NCBI RefSeq assembly: GCF_036898825.1
Contig: NZ_JARUND010000001.1
Location: 5,352,199-5,416,198 of the forward strand
Length of the DNA: 64,000 nt
Direction of reading: 5' to 3'
Source: Streptomyces sp. B21-083
GTDB lineage: Bacteria > Actinomycetota > Actinomycetes > Streptomycetales > Streptomycetaceae
Of this stretch, positions 24,355 through 32,544 are shown in pieces. The position numbers were made by a program, and so were the translations under genes. Numbering within the stretch: the stretch's first letter is position 1; each line of letters opens with the position of its first letter. A model generated the notes under the pieces. That model saw only the letters and a program-made list of their open reading frames with translations. It made no database searches and was not told the origin of the DNA.

Positions 24355-25644
24355 ATGAAGCTGAGCAACGCCATTCGCCGTACCTCCGCCGCCCTCGCCG
24401 TCGGGGCGATGTCCCTGGGGCTGGTCACCGTCGCCGGCGGGGCCGCGCAGGCCGTCGCCTCGTGCACCGGCAATGTGTCGATCTACGGCACGCTGTCGGA
24501 CGGCCGGTTGACGTACTCGCAGATCGAGCCGAACACCGGCGACCGCGTGAAGACGCTCATCGGCCCGAACCTCGGTTTCACACCGAAGGCGATGGCGACA
24601 CTCAACTTCAACACGGTGCTGGTCACTTCGACGGCCGGTGACCTCTACCGCGTCGACATCCAGACCAACAACACCGCCCTCGCTCTCGCCGGAGTCACCA
24701 AGATCTGGGACGGCGGCTGGACCTTCGACAAGATGGTCTACGACGGCGCCGGTCACCTGTACGGCACGGTCGACGGCCAGCTTCACCAGTACCTGGTGTC
24801 GCAGGACAAGCCTTCCGGGTCGGCCCACATAGGCCAGCACGTCGTGATCGACACGGGCTTCGTCCTCAAGACGCTGGCCGCCGCGGGCGACGACCGCATC
24901 ATCGCCTCCACCTCGGACGGACGCCTGCTCAGCTACAGGATCAACGGCGCGAACGACTGGGACCGCGCGGTGCTGAAGACGAGCGGCTGGTCGGGGGTCG
25001 ACTCGCTGTCCTCCCCCGGCGGTGGCCTCTACTACGGCCGTACCAACGGCGGCATGTACTGGTATCACGACGCCGACCCCACGGACGCGGACGGCAGCGA
25101 CATCGCGTACCACCCGAACGACCCGGTGGACGCCTCAGGCTGGACGCAGACCCTGCTGTCGGCCTACGCGGACAACTGCGCCTACGTGCCGGCGGCTCCG
25201 CCGCACTCCGTGCAGGGCGGCACGATCTACCGCAGCGAGGTCATGACCCGGGCCAAGGACTGGTACGCCCGCAACGTCCAGTACAGCCAGAGTGCTTCCG
25301 CCACGGACATCGAGGGCGACGACTCCTACCGCACCGACTGCTCCGGCTTCGTCTCCATGGCCTGGCACCTCACCTCCTCGCTGACGACGCAGAGCCTCCC
25401 CAGCGCCGGCACACAGATCTCCAAGGCCGACCTCCGGCCCGGCGACGCGCTGAACTCCGCCGGCGAGGGACACGTGGTCCTCTTCGCGGGCTGGAAGGAC
25501 CAGGACGCGGGCACCTTCTACTACTACTCCGAGGGCAGCCCGAGCTCGGACATGAACTACACGTCCGCGAACGCCTACAGCGGCACCATCGACAGCCACC
25601 CGGCGTCGTCCTACATAGCCCTGCGCTACGACAAGATCGCCTGA
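24355..25644 (+). CDS. Secreted tachylectin-NlpC/P60 cell-wall hydrolase
   Basis: 429 residues. The signal peptide ends near GAAQAVA (about residue 35). A tachylectin-2-type beta-propeller (about 37-280) follows, with repeats SIYGTLSDGRLTYSQIEP, DLYRVDI and GGGLYYGRTNGGMYWYHD. A C-terminal NlpC/P60 (C40) peptidase then has the nucleophile Cys in YRTDCSGFVSMAWHL (near 327) and His in GEGHVVLFAGW (near 372). C40 enzymes cut peptidoglycan stem peptides. The propeller probably binds amino sugars of the wall. It converges with a second wall hydrolase carrying the same lectin domain at 26100. ATG with GCAGGAGAG just upstream. Confidence 0.87.
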   Translation: MKLSNAIRRTSAALAVGAMSLGLVTVAGGAAQAVASCTGNVSIYGTLSDGRLTYSQIEPNTGDRVKTLIGPNLGFTPKAMATLNFNTVLVTSTAGDLYRVDIQTNNTALALAGVTKIWDGGWTFDKMVYDGAGHLYGTVDGQLHQYLVSQDKPSGSAHIGQHVVIDTGFVLKTLAAAGDDRIIASTSDGRLLSYRINGANDWDRAVLKTSGWSGVDSLSSPGGGLYYGRTNGGMYWYHDADPTDADGSDIAYHPNDPVDASGWTQTLLSAYADNCAYVPAAPPHSVQGGTIYRSEVMTRAKDWYARNVQYSQSASATDIEGDDSYRTDCSGFVSMAWHLTSSLTTQSLPSAGTQISKADLRPGDALNSAGEGHVVLFAGWKDQDAGTFYYYSEGSPSSDMNYTSANAYSGTIDSHPASSYIALRYDKIA

Positions 25645-25676
25645 CGCCCCAGTCCCAGCCCCGCCCCTTCGCCCCC

Positions 25677-25707
25677 AAGGGCCCCGCCGACACCGGCGGG
25701 GCCCTTT
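25677..25707 (+). terminator. Rho-independent-like terminator
   Basis: aagggccccgcc gacacc ggcggggccctttt-type hairpin with a 12-bp perfect stem, 33 nt after the NlpC/P60 gene. Confidence 0.8.
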
Positions 25708-26030
25708 CGGCATGCCTGGCCCGAAGCAGCCGCCCCTGCTCGCTGTCGGCCGGGCGGCAGGATCCACCTGCTGTCCGCGGAGCCCTCACCCCACTCCGTG
25801 ACCCAGGAGGTGATCGTGCTCGGGACCTGCAGGATCCTCACGACCGTGGTCGCTGCGGGCTTACAGGCGTGCCTGGTGCGCAACATCCACCTCGACGCCC
25901 TGATCGTGCTCGTGGTGGTGAACAACTCCACCTCGGCCGTGACCATCTCCGGTGACCTGTACCACTCCACGGAGCCCCCTCCACCCCGTACGTGTCCTGA
26001 ACCGCAGGCCCGCACGCACGCCCGCACGGC
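25708..26030. other. Intergenic region between convergent wall-hydrolase genes
   Basis: About 320 bp between two strong hairpins. A short frame from 25798 on the plus strand (hydrophobic, about 60 residues) has no supporting signals. Nothing else was recognised. Confidence 0.4.
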
Positions 26031-26071
26031 AAAAGGGCGGCGCCCCTCGGAGGAGGGGGCGCCGCCCTTTT
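26031..26071. terminator. Bidirectional terminator
   Basis: A perfect stem, aaaagggcggcgcccc and ggggcgccgccctttt, with a 9-nt loop and A/T runs on both sides. It serves the reverse-strand gene ending at 26100. Confidence 0.85.
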
Positions 26072-26099
26072 GCGTGTCCGTAAGTCCGTAACCACCGGT

Positions 26100-27287
26100 C
26101 TAGTACCAGTTGTTCGCCTGCCAGAAGCTCCACGCGTCGCACGGAGAGCCGTAACGGCCGTCGATGTAGCTCAGGCCCCATCTGATCTGGGTCAGTGGGT
26201 TCTCGTGCCAGTCGTCGCCCGCGACGTCCATCTTGGTGGCGGGCAGCGCCTGCGGGATGCCGTACGCGCCGGAGGACGGGTTCGTGGCGCTCCAGCGCCA
26301 GCCGCTCTCGTGATCCCAGAGGTTCTCCAGGCAGGCCCACTGGGTGGCGTTGGCCCAGGCCGCGTCCTTCTCGTTCATCAGCTGCCGCCCGGCGGCCTTG
26401 ACCTCGGTGATGTTGCTGCGGTCGACGGTGTCCACGGAGGTCGTGCAGGTGTATGTGCCGGGCTGCGCGGACAGCAGCTTCTGCGTCCAGCCACTGGTGT
26501 TGACCGGGTCGTCGAGGTGGTACGTGATGTCCGCGCCGGAGCCGTCGGTCGGGTTGGCGTCCTTGTACCAGTAAATGGCCCCGGTGGAGAGCCGCCCGTA
26601 GTACAGCCCGCTGCCGGGGGAGAGGAGCTGGTTGAAGCCCGACCAGCCGGAGGACTTCAGGGTGTTGCTCTTCCAGGACCCGGCACCCGCGACGGTGTAG
26701 TCGAGCAGCCGCCCGTCCTCGGTGGTGGCGCCGAGCCGGTCGTCGCCGGTGGCGGTGAGGGTCTTCAGGACGAACCCGGTGGCGATCTCGGTGCGTACGC
26801 CGATGTGCTGGGAGCCGGCCGGCTTGTCCTCGGTGACGTTGTAGCGCAGCAGGAGGCCGGAGGTGGTGGTGCCGTAGAGGTGACCGTGACCGTCGTAGGT
26901 CAGCTTGTCGTGGGTCCAGCCGCTGTCGGCGATCCGCACCGGCGGGTTCAGCAGGGAGAGGCTGGTGTTGTTGGTCTTGATGTCGATGCGGTAGAGGGCG
27001 CCGCTGGTCGATGTCATCAGAACGGTGTTGAAGTTGAGGGTCGCCATGGCCTGCGGCTCGAAGCCGAGGTCCGGTCCGACGAGCACCTTGGCGAGGTCGC
27101 CGGTGGCCGGGTTGATCTGGCTGAACGTGAGCCTGCCGTCGGTGAGTACGCCGTAGATGTTGACGCCGCCCGAGCAGGTGGTGGCCGCCTCGGCGGTGGG
27201 AGCGGTCACCGTGAGGAGTCCGGTGCTCAGGGCGGTGGCGGTCAGCAGGCCTGCGACTCTACGGCCGTTGGTGCGGATGTTCTTCAC
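26100..27287 (-). CDS. Secreted tachylectin-lytic transglycosylase-like wall hydrolase
   Basis: 395 residues. The signal peptide ends near PTAEAAT (about residue 35). A tachylectin-2 propeller (about 37-280) closely resembles that of the NlpC/P60 neighbour: NIYGVLTDGRLTFSQINP, ATLNFNTVLMTSTSGALYRI and GSGLYYGRLSTGAIYWYKD. The last 110 residues form a goose-lysozyme/SLT-like domain, with LWDHESGWRWSATNPSSGA (likely catalytic Glu327), YGIPQALP and the terminal RYGSPCDAWSFWQANNWY. Domains of this type cleave the glycan backbone, so the pair attack different bonds with one shared targeting module. Start ATG at 27287. A small secreted-peptide gene lies upstream on the same strand. Confidence 0.85.
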   Translation of the reverse strand: MKNIRTNGRRVAGLLTATALSTGLLTVTAPTAEAATTCSGGVNIYGVLTDGRLTFSQINPATGDLAKVLVGPDLGFEPQAMATLNFNTVLMTSTSGALYRIDIKTNNTSLSLLNPPVRIADSGWTHDKLTYDGHGHLYGTTTSGLLLRYNVTEDKPAGSQHIGVRTEIATGFVLKTLTATGDDRLGATTEDGRLLDYTVAGAGSWKSNTLKSSGWSGFNQLLSPGSGLYYGRLSTGAIYWYKDANPTDGSGADITYHLDDPVNTSGWTQKLLSAQPGTYTCTTSVDTVDRSNITEVKAAGRQLMNEKDAAWANATQWACLENLWDHESGWRWSATNPSSGAYGIPQALPATKMDVAGDDWHENPLTQIRWGLSYIDGRYGSPCDAWSFWQANNWY

Positions 27288-27414
27288 TTCTGGTTCCCCC
27301 GGGGCGGTTGAGGTCGGGCAGGGCGGACGAACGGTCAGGCGAACAGGCAGGCGCGTGGGACGCGGGCCGGCTGTGGGACTCGTGGGAGTCGCCGTCAGTG
27401 GCGGCGCGGACGGC

Positions 27415-27588
27415 TTACTGCCACCCGGCGTCGGCCAGGGTGGTCTGCCAGCCGGCGTCCGCGGTGAGGACGGAGGAGGACTCAGCGGCGTCCGTCCCGT
27501 ATATCGCGGTGGCGGCCGGGGCGGCGAGGGCCGCGGCGACGACGAGGGAGACGACCGCGGCGGCTCTGGCGATACGGATACGAGGCAT
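27415..27588 (-). CDS. Small secreted peptide with repeated DAGWQ tail
   Basis: 57 residues. The ATG at 27588 has an AAGGAACGG Shine-Dalgarno 7 nt upstream. It carries a clear signal peptide (MPRIRIARAAAVVSLVVAAA up to APAATA). The mature part is only about 28 residues and ends with ADAGWQ TTL ADAGWQ, a short tandem repeat. It has no cysteines, so it is not a lanthipeptide core of the usual kind. Function is unknown. It lies near a LuxR-type regulator (28228) with a degenerate N-terminal HTH and upstream of a wall-hydrolase gene. An extracellular signal or wall-associated peptide is possible. Confidence 0.6.
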   Translation of the reverse strand: MPRIRIARAAAVVSLVVAAALAAPAATAIYGTDAAESSSVLTADAGWQTTLADAGWQ

Positions 27589-27756
27589 GGCTGTCCGTTC
27601 CTTCCGGTACGAGGTGTGAGGTCCGGCCCGCTGTCGCGTCCCGCGGTGACGCGCTTCCTGGCCGGTGATCACTAGGTTCGTCGCCGCCGGGGCCCATGGA
27701 TAGGGTTCCTCGGTGGACGGAAAGGGCCTTGGACCGATACGTCCACACGGGCCGCT

Positions 27757-28065
27757 TCAGTCCACCGGCTGTGCCTCGAACGCCAGCGGCATCAGTGGCA
27801 CCCCGGCACCCGTCAGTCGCGCCGCCGCCAACTGCGGTACGTCGCACAGCAGTCGGCCGCAGACGCGGACGGCCCGCTCCTCGGCCTCTCCCAGCCTGTC
27901 GGCCAGCAGGTAGAAGCCCAGGGTGAGCCGGGAGGGGGCGCGGGGATGCACGGCGACGTGCTCGACGTGGTCGTCGGGAACGATGGACGAGCGCACCAAC
28001 TCGCGGACATCCGGCGGCAGATGGTCGCCGGGAGGGAGTTCCAGATGCGCGTGGACGAGATACAT
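27757..28065 (-). CDS. Hypothetical protein, about 102 aa
   Basis: Starts at ATG 28065 (MYLVHAHLELPPGDHLPPDV); a TTG/GTG start at 28098 is less likely. It is a small soluble protein with MYLVHAxLELPPG and TLGFYLLADRLGEAEERAVR, a pattern seen in small Streptomyces proteins next to LuxR-like regulators. No domain is known to me. It is divergent from the LuxR-type gene at 28228 across about 160 bp, so the two may share control. Confidence 0.6.
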   Translation of the reverse strand: MYLVHAHLELPPGDHLPPDVRELVRSSIVPDDHVEHVAVHPRAPSRLTLGFYLLADRLGEAEERAVRVCGRLLCDVPQLAAARLTGAGVPLMPLAFEAQPVD

Positions 28066-28227
28066 GCGCTTTAGCGTCTCAACAGATGACGTCGCCAAGT
28101 CCGCGCAGCAGGTGGCCGGTTGCGTCCCTGGCCCGTTCCGGCCTCACCCTGTGACGAAACGTCTCTGTTCTGGGAAGATCAGCGCCGAACACGGGCTGTT
28201 GTGTGCAGAATCGGGGGGACGCACGTG

Positions 28228-29220
28228 ATGACCGCACTCGGACTCGACTCCGTCACGGAGACGGTGTACCGCGCCATGCTCAGACATCCGGCCGCCGGTG
28301 TCGCGGACCTGGGCAGCGCCGCGGGGCTGTCGGAGGAGGAGGTGCGCGACGCCCTCGACACCCTGAGCGAGCTGGCGCTGGCGCGTCCCGCCGCCGGGGA
28401 CGCGGGGCGGCTGCGGGCGGTCTCGCCGGACATCGGCATGGAGATCCTCATGGCCCGGCAGCAGGCCCAACTGGCGGCGCAGCAGCAGCGCCTGGAGGCC
28501 TCACGGGTGGCCGCGGCCCAGCTCATCTCGGAGTACGCCGAGCTGCGGCCGGCCGCCAGTCACCCCGGCGTGGAGCAACTGGTGGGGCTCGACCAGATCC
28601 GCGACAGGCTGGCCGTGCTCACCCGTGAGGTGCGCGAGGAGTTTTTGACATTCGCGCCGGGCGGGCCGCAGACCGCGGAGAACATGGCCGCGTCCCGGCC
28701 ACTCAACGAGGATCTGCTCGGCCGCGGGGTGCGGATGCGCACGATCTACCTGGACAGCGTGCGCGCCAACCGGCCCACTGTCGAGCACGCCAACTGGCTG
28801 GCCCGGCTGGGCGGTCAGGTTCGCACGGTGCCGTCGCTTCCCACGCGGATGATCCTCATGGACCGGCGGATCGCCATGGTCTCCGTCAGCAGCGACGACA
28901 CCGCCGCCGGTGCGGTGCTCCTGACCGGACAGGGCACGCTCACCGCACTGTGCGCGCTCTTCGAGACCACCTGGGAATCCGCCCAGCCACTCGGCCAGCT
29001 CGTCCCCACCGACGCGCACGGCCTCACCGGCCAGCAGGCCACCGCCCTGCGCCTGCTCGCCGAGGGCCACACCGACGAGGCCATCGCCAAGCGCCTCGGA
29101 GTCTCCCATCGCACCGCCCGCCGCATCGCCTCCGAACTGATGGACCGTCTCGGCGCGCGCAGCCGCTTCGAGGCCGGCGTACGCGCCGTCCAGCAGCGCT
29201 GGCTCCCGGCCCACCCGTGA
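28228..29220 (+). CDS. LuxR-type regulator with TrmB/PLD-like N-terminus
   Basis: 330 residues. An N-terminal winged-helix-like part (AMLRHPAAGVADLGSAAGLS, with EEEVRDALDTL) and a coiled coil (MARQQAQLAAQQQRLEASRV, about 75-95) precede a middle domain resembling the TrmB/phospholipase-D-like fold (FLTFAPGGPQTAENMAASRP, RGVRMRTIYLDSVRANRP). The LuxR HTH is at about 264-320 (LTGQQATALRLLAEGHTDEA, then IAKRLGVSHRTARRIASELM). ATG 28228 is chosen over the GTG one codon earlier. This three-part layout is common in Streptomyces regulators near small peptide genes. Its target is unknown; the divergent gene and the small secreted peptide nearby are candidates. Confidence 0.85.
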   Translation: MTALGLDSVTETVYRAMLRHPAAGVADLGSAAGLSEEEVRDALDTLSELALARPAAGDAGRLRAVSPDIGMEILMARQQAQLAAQQQRLEASRVAAAQLISEYAELRPAASHPGVEQLVGLDQIRDRLAVLTREVREEFLTFAPGGPQTAENMAASRPLNEDLLGRGVRMRTIYLDSVRANRPTVEHANWLARLGGQVRTVPSLPTRMILMDRRIAMVSVSSDDTAAGAVLLTGQGTLTALCALFETTWESAQPLGQLVPTDAHGLTGQQATALRLLAEGHTDEAIAKRLGVSHRTARRIASELMDRLGARSRFEAGVRAVQQRWLPAHP

Positions 29221-29316
29221 CCCACGTCGGTGCCGGGCAGCCGCCTGTCAGCAGGCGCGTGGGGCTGTGTGATCGGCCGAGCGGGCCGGTCCCCCCGCTT
29301 GGACCGGACAACAAAG

Positions 29317-29372
29317 AGCCCCCGGGTCGCCGGCCTGGGGGTTTCTCCTGGAGCGAGTGACGAGCACCGAAT
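29317..29372 (-). repeat. Decayed tRNA-Gly att site with hairpin
   Basis: A hairpin (29317-29344, agcccccgggtcg/cggcctgggggtt) is followed by tggagcgagtgacgagcacc. This matches the start of the other att copies (tggagcgggtgacgagaatc) at 17 of 20 bases and then diverges. It looks like a sixth, mutated att copy placed directly before a toxin-antitoxin pair. Confidence 0.5.
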
Positions 29373-29419
29373 GGAAGAGCGCGGATACATCAATCCGGTA
29401 CATGGACTGCCCTTGGTAC

Positions 29420-29686
29420 ATGTCCATGAAGCGCACCAACGTCTACGCCGACCCCGAGGACCTGGCCATCATCAAGGAGGCCGCCAACCGCCGAGGTGTA
29501 AGTGAGGCCGAGATCATCCGCCAGGGCATCCACCTTGCCGCCATGGCGAACCGGGTCTGGGACGAGCCGCTGTTCTCACGCACCTTCGAGGGGACGGGGC
29601 GCACGCTGTCCAAGTCGGAGGTCGGTGACACGGTCGCCGAGGCCGTCCGGCGGGAGACCGGCGCGAGTTCCGGATCCGCCGCGTGA
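29420..29686 (+). CDS. Ribbon-helix-helix antitoxin
   Basis: 88 residues from ATG 29420; ATG 29426 is also possible. The N-terminal RHH fold reads MKRTNVYADPEDLAIIKEAA and NRRGVSEAEIIRQGIHLAA. The C-terminal tail, rich in Glu/Arg/Ser, would neutralise the toxin. Upstream repeats ggtacatg (twice) and the dyad catggac/gtccatg (29401-29428), which overlap the start, are likely operator parts. The TGA overlaps the toxin GTG. Confidence 0.78.
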   Translation: MSMKRTNVYADPEDLAIIKEAANRRGVSEAEIIRQGIHLAAMANRVWDEPLFSRTFEGTGRTLSKSEVGDTVAEAVRRETGASSGSAA

Positions 29687-30162
29687 TCATTGTCATCGCC
29701 GATACGTCCGGCCTTTTGGCGGCCCTGGACGCGGCTCACCCAGAGCACGCGGCGGCCAACGAGGCGATCATGGCGGCCGGCCTGCTGGTCATGTCCCCGC
29801 TCTTGCTGGCCGAACTGGATCACGTCGCCACACGTGAGCTCGGCAGGGAGGCTGCCCTCGGCGCGGTCGACGACCTGCGGCGCTGGATGGGCCGGGGCCG
29901 TGTCGTCATGCCCGAGATCACGGAGAACCACCTGGGCGCCGCCCAGTCTGTCTGTGTCCGCTACCGCGCGCTGGACCTCGACCTCACCGACGCGGTGAAC
30001 GTGGCGCTCGCCGCCGACTACGATACGGACGCGATCCTCACCCTCGACCGACGTGACTTCCGGGCCGTACGCCCGCTGGGTCGCTACAAGGCGTTCCGGG
30101 TACTCCCGGACGACCTCCCGCTCAATGCAGTGGCCCGCATCAAGCATCCTGCTGCGGGTTGA
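29683..30162 (+). CDS. PIN-domain VapC-type toxin
   Basis: 159 residues. The PIN fold has D in VIADTSGLLAALDAAHPEH, E in LLLAELDHVATRELG, D in LDLDLTDAVNVALAADYD and D in AILTLDRRDFRAV. It starts at GTG 29683, overlapping the antitoxin stop (GTGA). RNA cleavage with Mg2+ is the family activity. It is slightly longer than the VapC at 12867 and from a different subgroup, so the two pairs are not recent duplicates. Confidence 0.82.
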   Translation: MIIVIADTSGLLAALDAAHPEHAAANEAIMAAGLLVMSPLLLAELDHVATRELGREAALGAVDDLRRWMGRGRVVMPEITENHLGAAQSVCVRYRALDLDLTDAVNVALAADYDTDAILTLDRRDFRAVRPLGRYKAFRVLPDDLPLNAVARIKHPAAG

Positions 30163-30299
30163 GGACTCCTTGGGCCTTGCCGACGAACGAGAGAAGGTCG
30201 TTGGCGACGTCGCCGGCCGTGTAGGAGAACTCCCTTTCCGGAGACCCTCCAGGCCGCCCACCGTCCCGTCCGTCCCGCGCCCGCCGGCCCCCTCGCGCC

Positions 30300-30849
30300 C
30301 GGCCACGGCGACGGCCTCCCCCGAACCGCCTGCTCGCGCCCCGCTCCCAACGGTTCCGCGGCCACGACCGCCGCATCCACCTCGCCCGATCGCCCGTCCG
30401 CCCGTCGGCGTCGCCCTCCTCGGGATCCGCCGGACCCGCCCGTCCGGCGGATCCCGAGCTGTCGGGGCCGCCCGACGCGCCCGCGCCCAGCGACTCCGCC
30501 TCCCTCGCGGGGCGGCCGGCGGGGGAGGGACGGGAGCGGCCCGGCCGACCGGCCGACCCCTCCGGCTCGCCGTCCTCCACGAGCCCGGTGGAGCCCGCTC
30601 GTACCAGAACGGCAACAGATGAGGAGCCCGCCGATGAGTCGGACGAGGGGGTCGAAGCGGTACCCGAGACGGACGGGCCCGGCCGCCGAGAGCTCGCTTA
30701 CGGGGCTGCCGACGGCCGCTCACCGGACCGGCACCGAGGCCCCCCTCGACCTCTCCGACCGGCGGATTCCCGTGCTCACGCTGGGCGTGGGGCCGGCTCT
30801 GGTGGGCCTCGGCGTCGGCTTCCTCGTGGTGCGGATGCGCCGCCGCTGA
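30300..30849 (+). pseudogene. Frameshifted remnant of a Pro/Ser-rich membrane-anchored protein
   Basis: The end of one frame (30760-30849) is a clear C-terminal membrane anchor with a basic tail, VLTLGVGPALVGLGVGFLVV followed by RMRRR. The preceding extracellular-type sequence rich in Pro, Ser, Thr and Glu (for example PDAPAPSDSASLAGRPAGEG and TATDEEPADESDEGVEAVPE) is in a different frame, and an NGSAATTAASTSPDRPSA segment lies in the frame of the anchor again. At least two shifts (near 30395 and 30690) are needed. No start was recognised. This fits a decayed wall- or membrane-anchored protein. Low-complexity GC-rich sequence makes false frames possible. Confidence 0.4.
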
Positions 30850-30935
30850 GCGGCTCGCGACGAACCGGGTCCCCCTTGAGTCGGACCTCCGGCGTCCGCC
30901 TCAGGTCGCTTGTCCACGCGGAATTACTCGGTAAA

Positions 30936-30948
30936 CATACTCAGTATG
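30936..30948. promoter_or_regulatory. PadR operator overlapping the padR start codon
   Basis: catact-c-agtatg is a perfect 13-nt dyad that includes the ATG at 30946, in an AT-rich patch. PadR regulators bind such dyads to repress their own gene and a nearby transporter. Confidence 0.5.
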
Positions 30949-31590
30949 TCCATCCGTCACGGGCTTCTCGCCCTCCTGGAACGCGGTCCGCGCTACGGCT
31001 CACAGCTCCGTACGGAGTTCGAGTCCCGCACCGGCTCGACCTGGCCGCTCAACGTGGGTCAGGTCTACACGACGCTCAGCCGGCTCGAACGCGACGGCAT
31101 GGTCGTGCAGGACGGCGAGGACGAGGCCGGCCACCCGCTCTACGCGATCACCGACAGCGGTCGCGTCGAACTGCGCAGCTGGTTCGAGAACCCCGTCGAC
31201 CGCACCAGCCCGGCCCGTGACGAGCTGGCCATCAAGCTGGCCATGGCCGTCGGGGCGCCCGGGGTCGACATCCGTGACGTCATCCAGTCCCAGCGCCGGC
31301 ACACCGTGAAAGCCATGCAGGACTACACCCGGCTGAAGGCGCAGGCCCTCACCGCCGTGGAGAAGAACGGGGCCCGGGAGCGGGACGACATCGCCTGGCT
31401 CCTCGTCCTGGAGCAGCTGATCTTCCAGACCGAGGCCGAGGCGCGCTGGCTCGACCACTGCGAGTCCCGGCTGATCCGTCTCTCGTCGACCGTCCCGGAG
31501 CCGGCCTCGCCGGGGGCGGAAGCGGGGGCGGCGGGGATGGGGGCGCGGGCGGGGGCCGCGGCAGAGGAGGCCGCACACCACCGTCCGTGA
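30946..31590 (+). CDS. PadR family transcriptional regulator
   Basis: 214 residues. The N-terminal winged helix reads MSIRHGLLALLERGPRYGSQ, then WPLNVGQVYTTLSRLERDGM and the wing DEAGHPLYAITDSGR. The C-terminal helical dimer domain (about 100-185) is of the PadR/Vir type. The last 30 residues are low-complexity Ala/Gly. PadR proteins are repressors released by phenolics, antibiotics or other toxic compounds, and typically control an adjacent ABC exporter, as here (31804-35408, 213 bp downstream). ATG 30946 lies within its own palindrome. Confidence 0.88.
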   Translation: MSIRHGLLALLERGPRYGSQLRTEFESRTGSTWPLNVGQVYTTLSRLERDGMVVQDGEDEAGHPLYAITDSGRVELRSWFENPVDRTSPARDELAIKLAMAVGAPGVDIRDVIQSQRRHTVKAMQDYTRLKAQALTAVEKNGARERDDIAWLLVLEQLIFQTEAEARWLDHCESRLIRLSSTVPEPASPGAEAGAAGMGARAGAAAEEAAHHRP

Positions 31591-31803
31591 CGTCCGCCCT
31601 TCACGACCGGCCCTGAGCACCTGAACGACCGGATCCACAAGGCCGACCGAGTCCAACGGGTCCACCCGACCCACCGGGTCCACCCGACCCACATGAAGAC
31701 TCCGAACCACCCGACCAGACCAATACCGTACGCACGGCTCTGCCAACGACCGTCCGTCGCACCGACGTCCGGCCGTTCACCGGCGTACGCCCGAGGGGGA
31801 ACC

Positions 31804-32540
<737 letters not shown>

Positions 32541-32544
<4 letters not shown>

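Noticed and set aside
30140..30580. Reverse-strand ORF with VANDLLSFVGKAQGVLN end
   Set aside because: The last 25 residues look protein-like, but the rest is low complexity and it overlaps the VapC end; too weak to call a gene.
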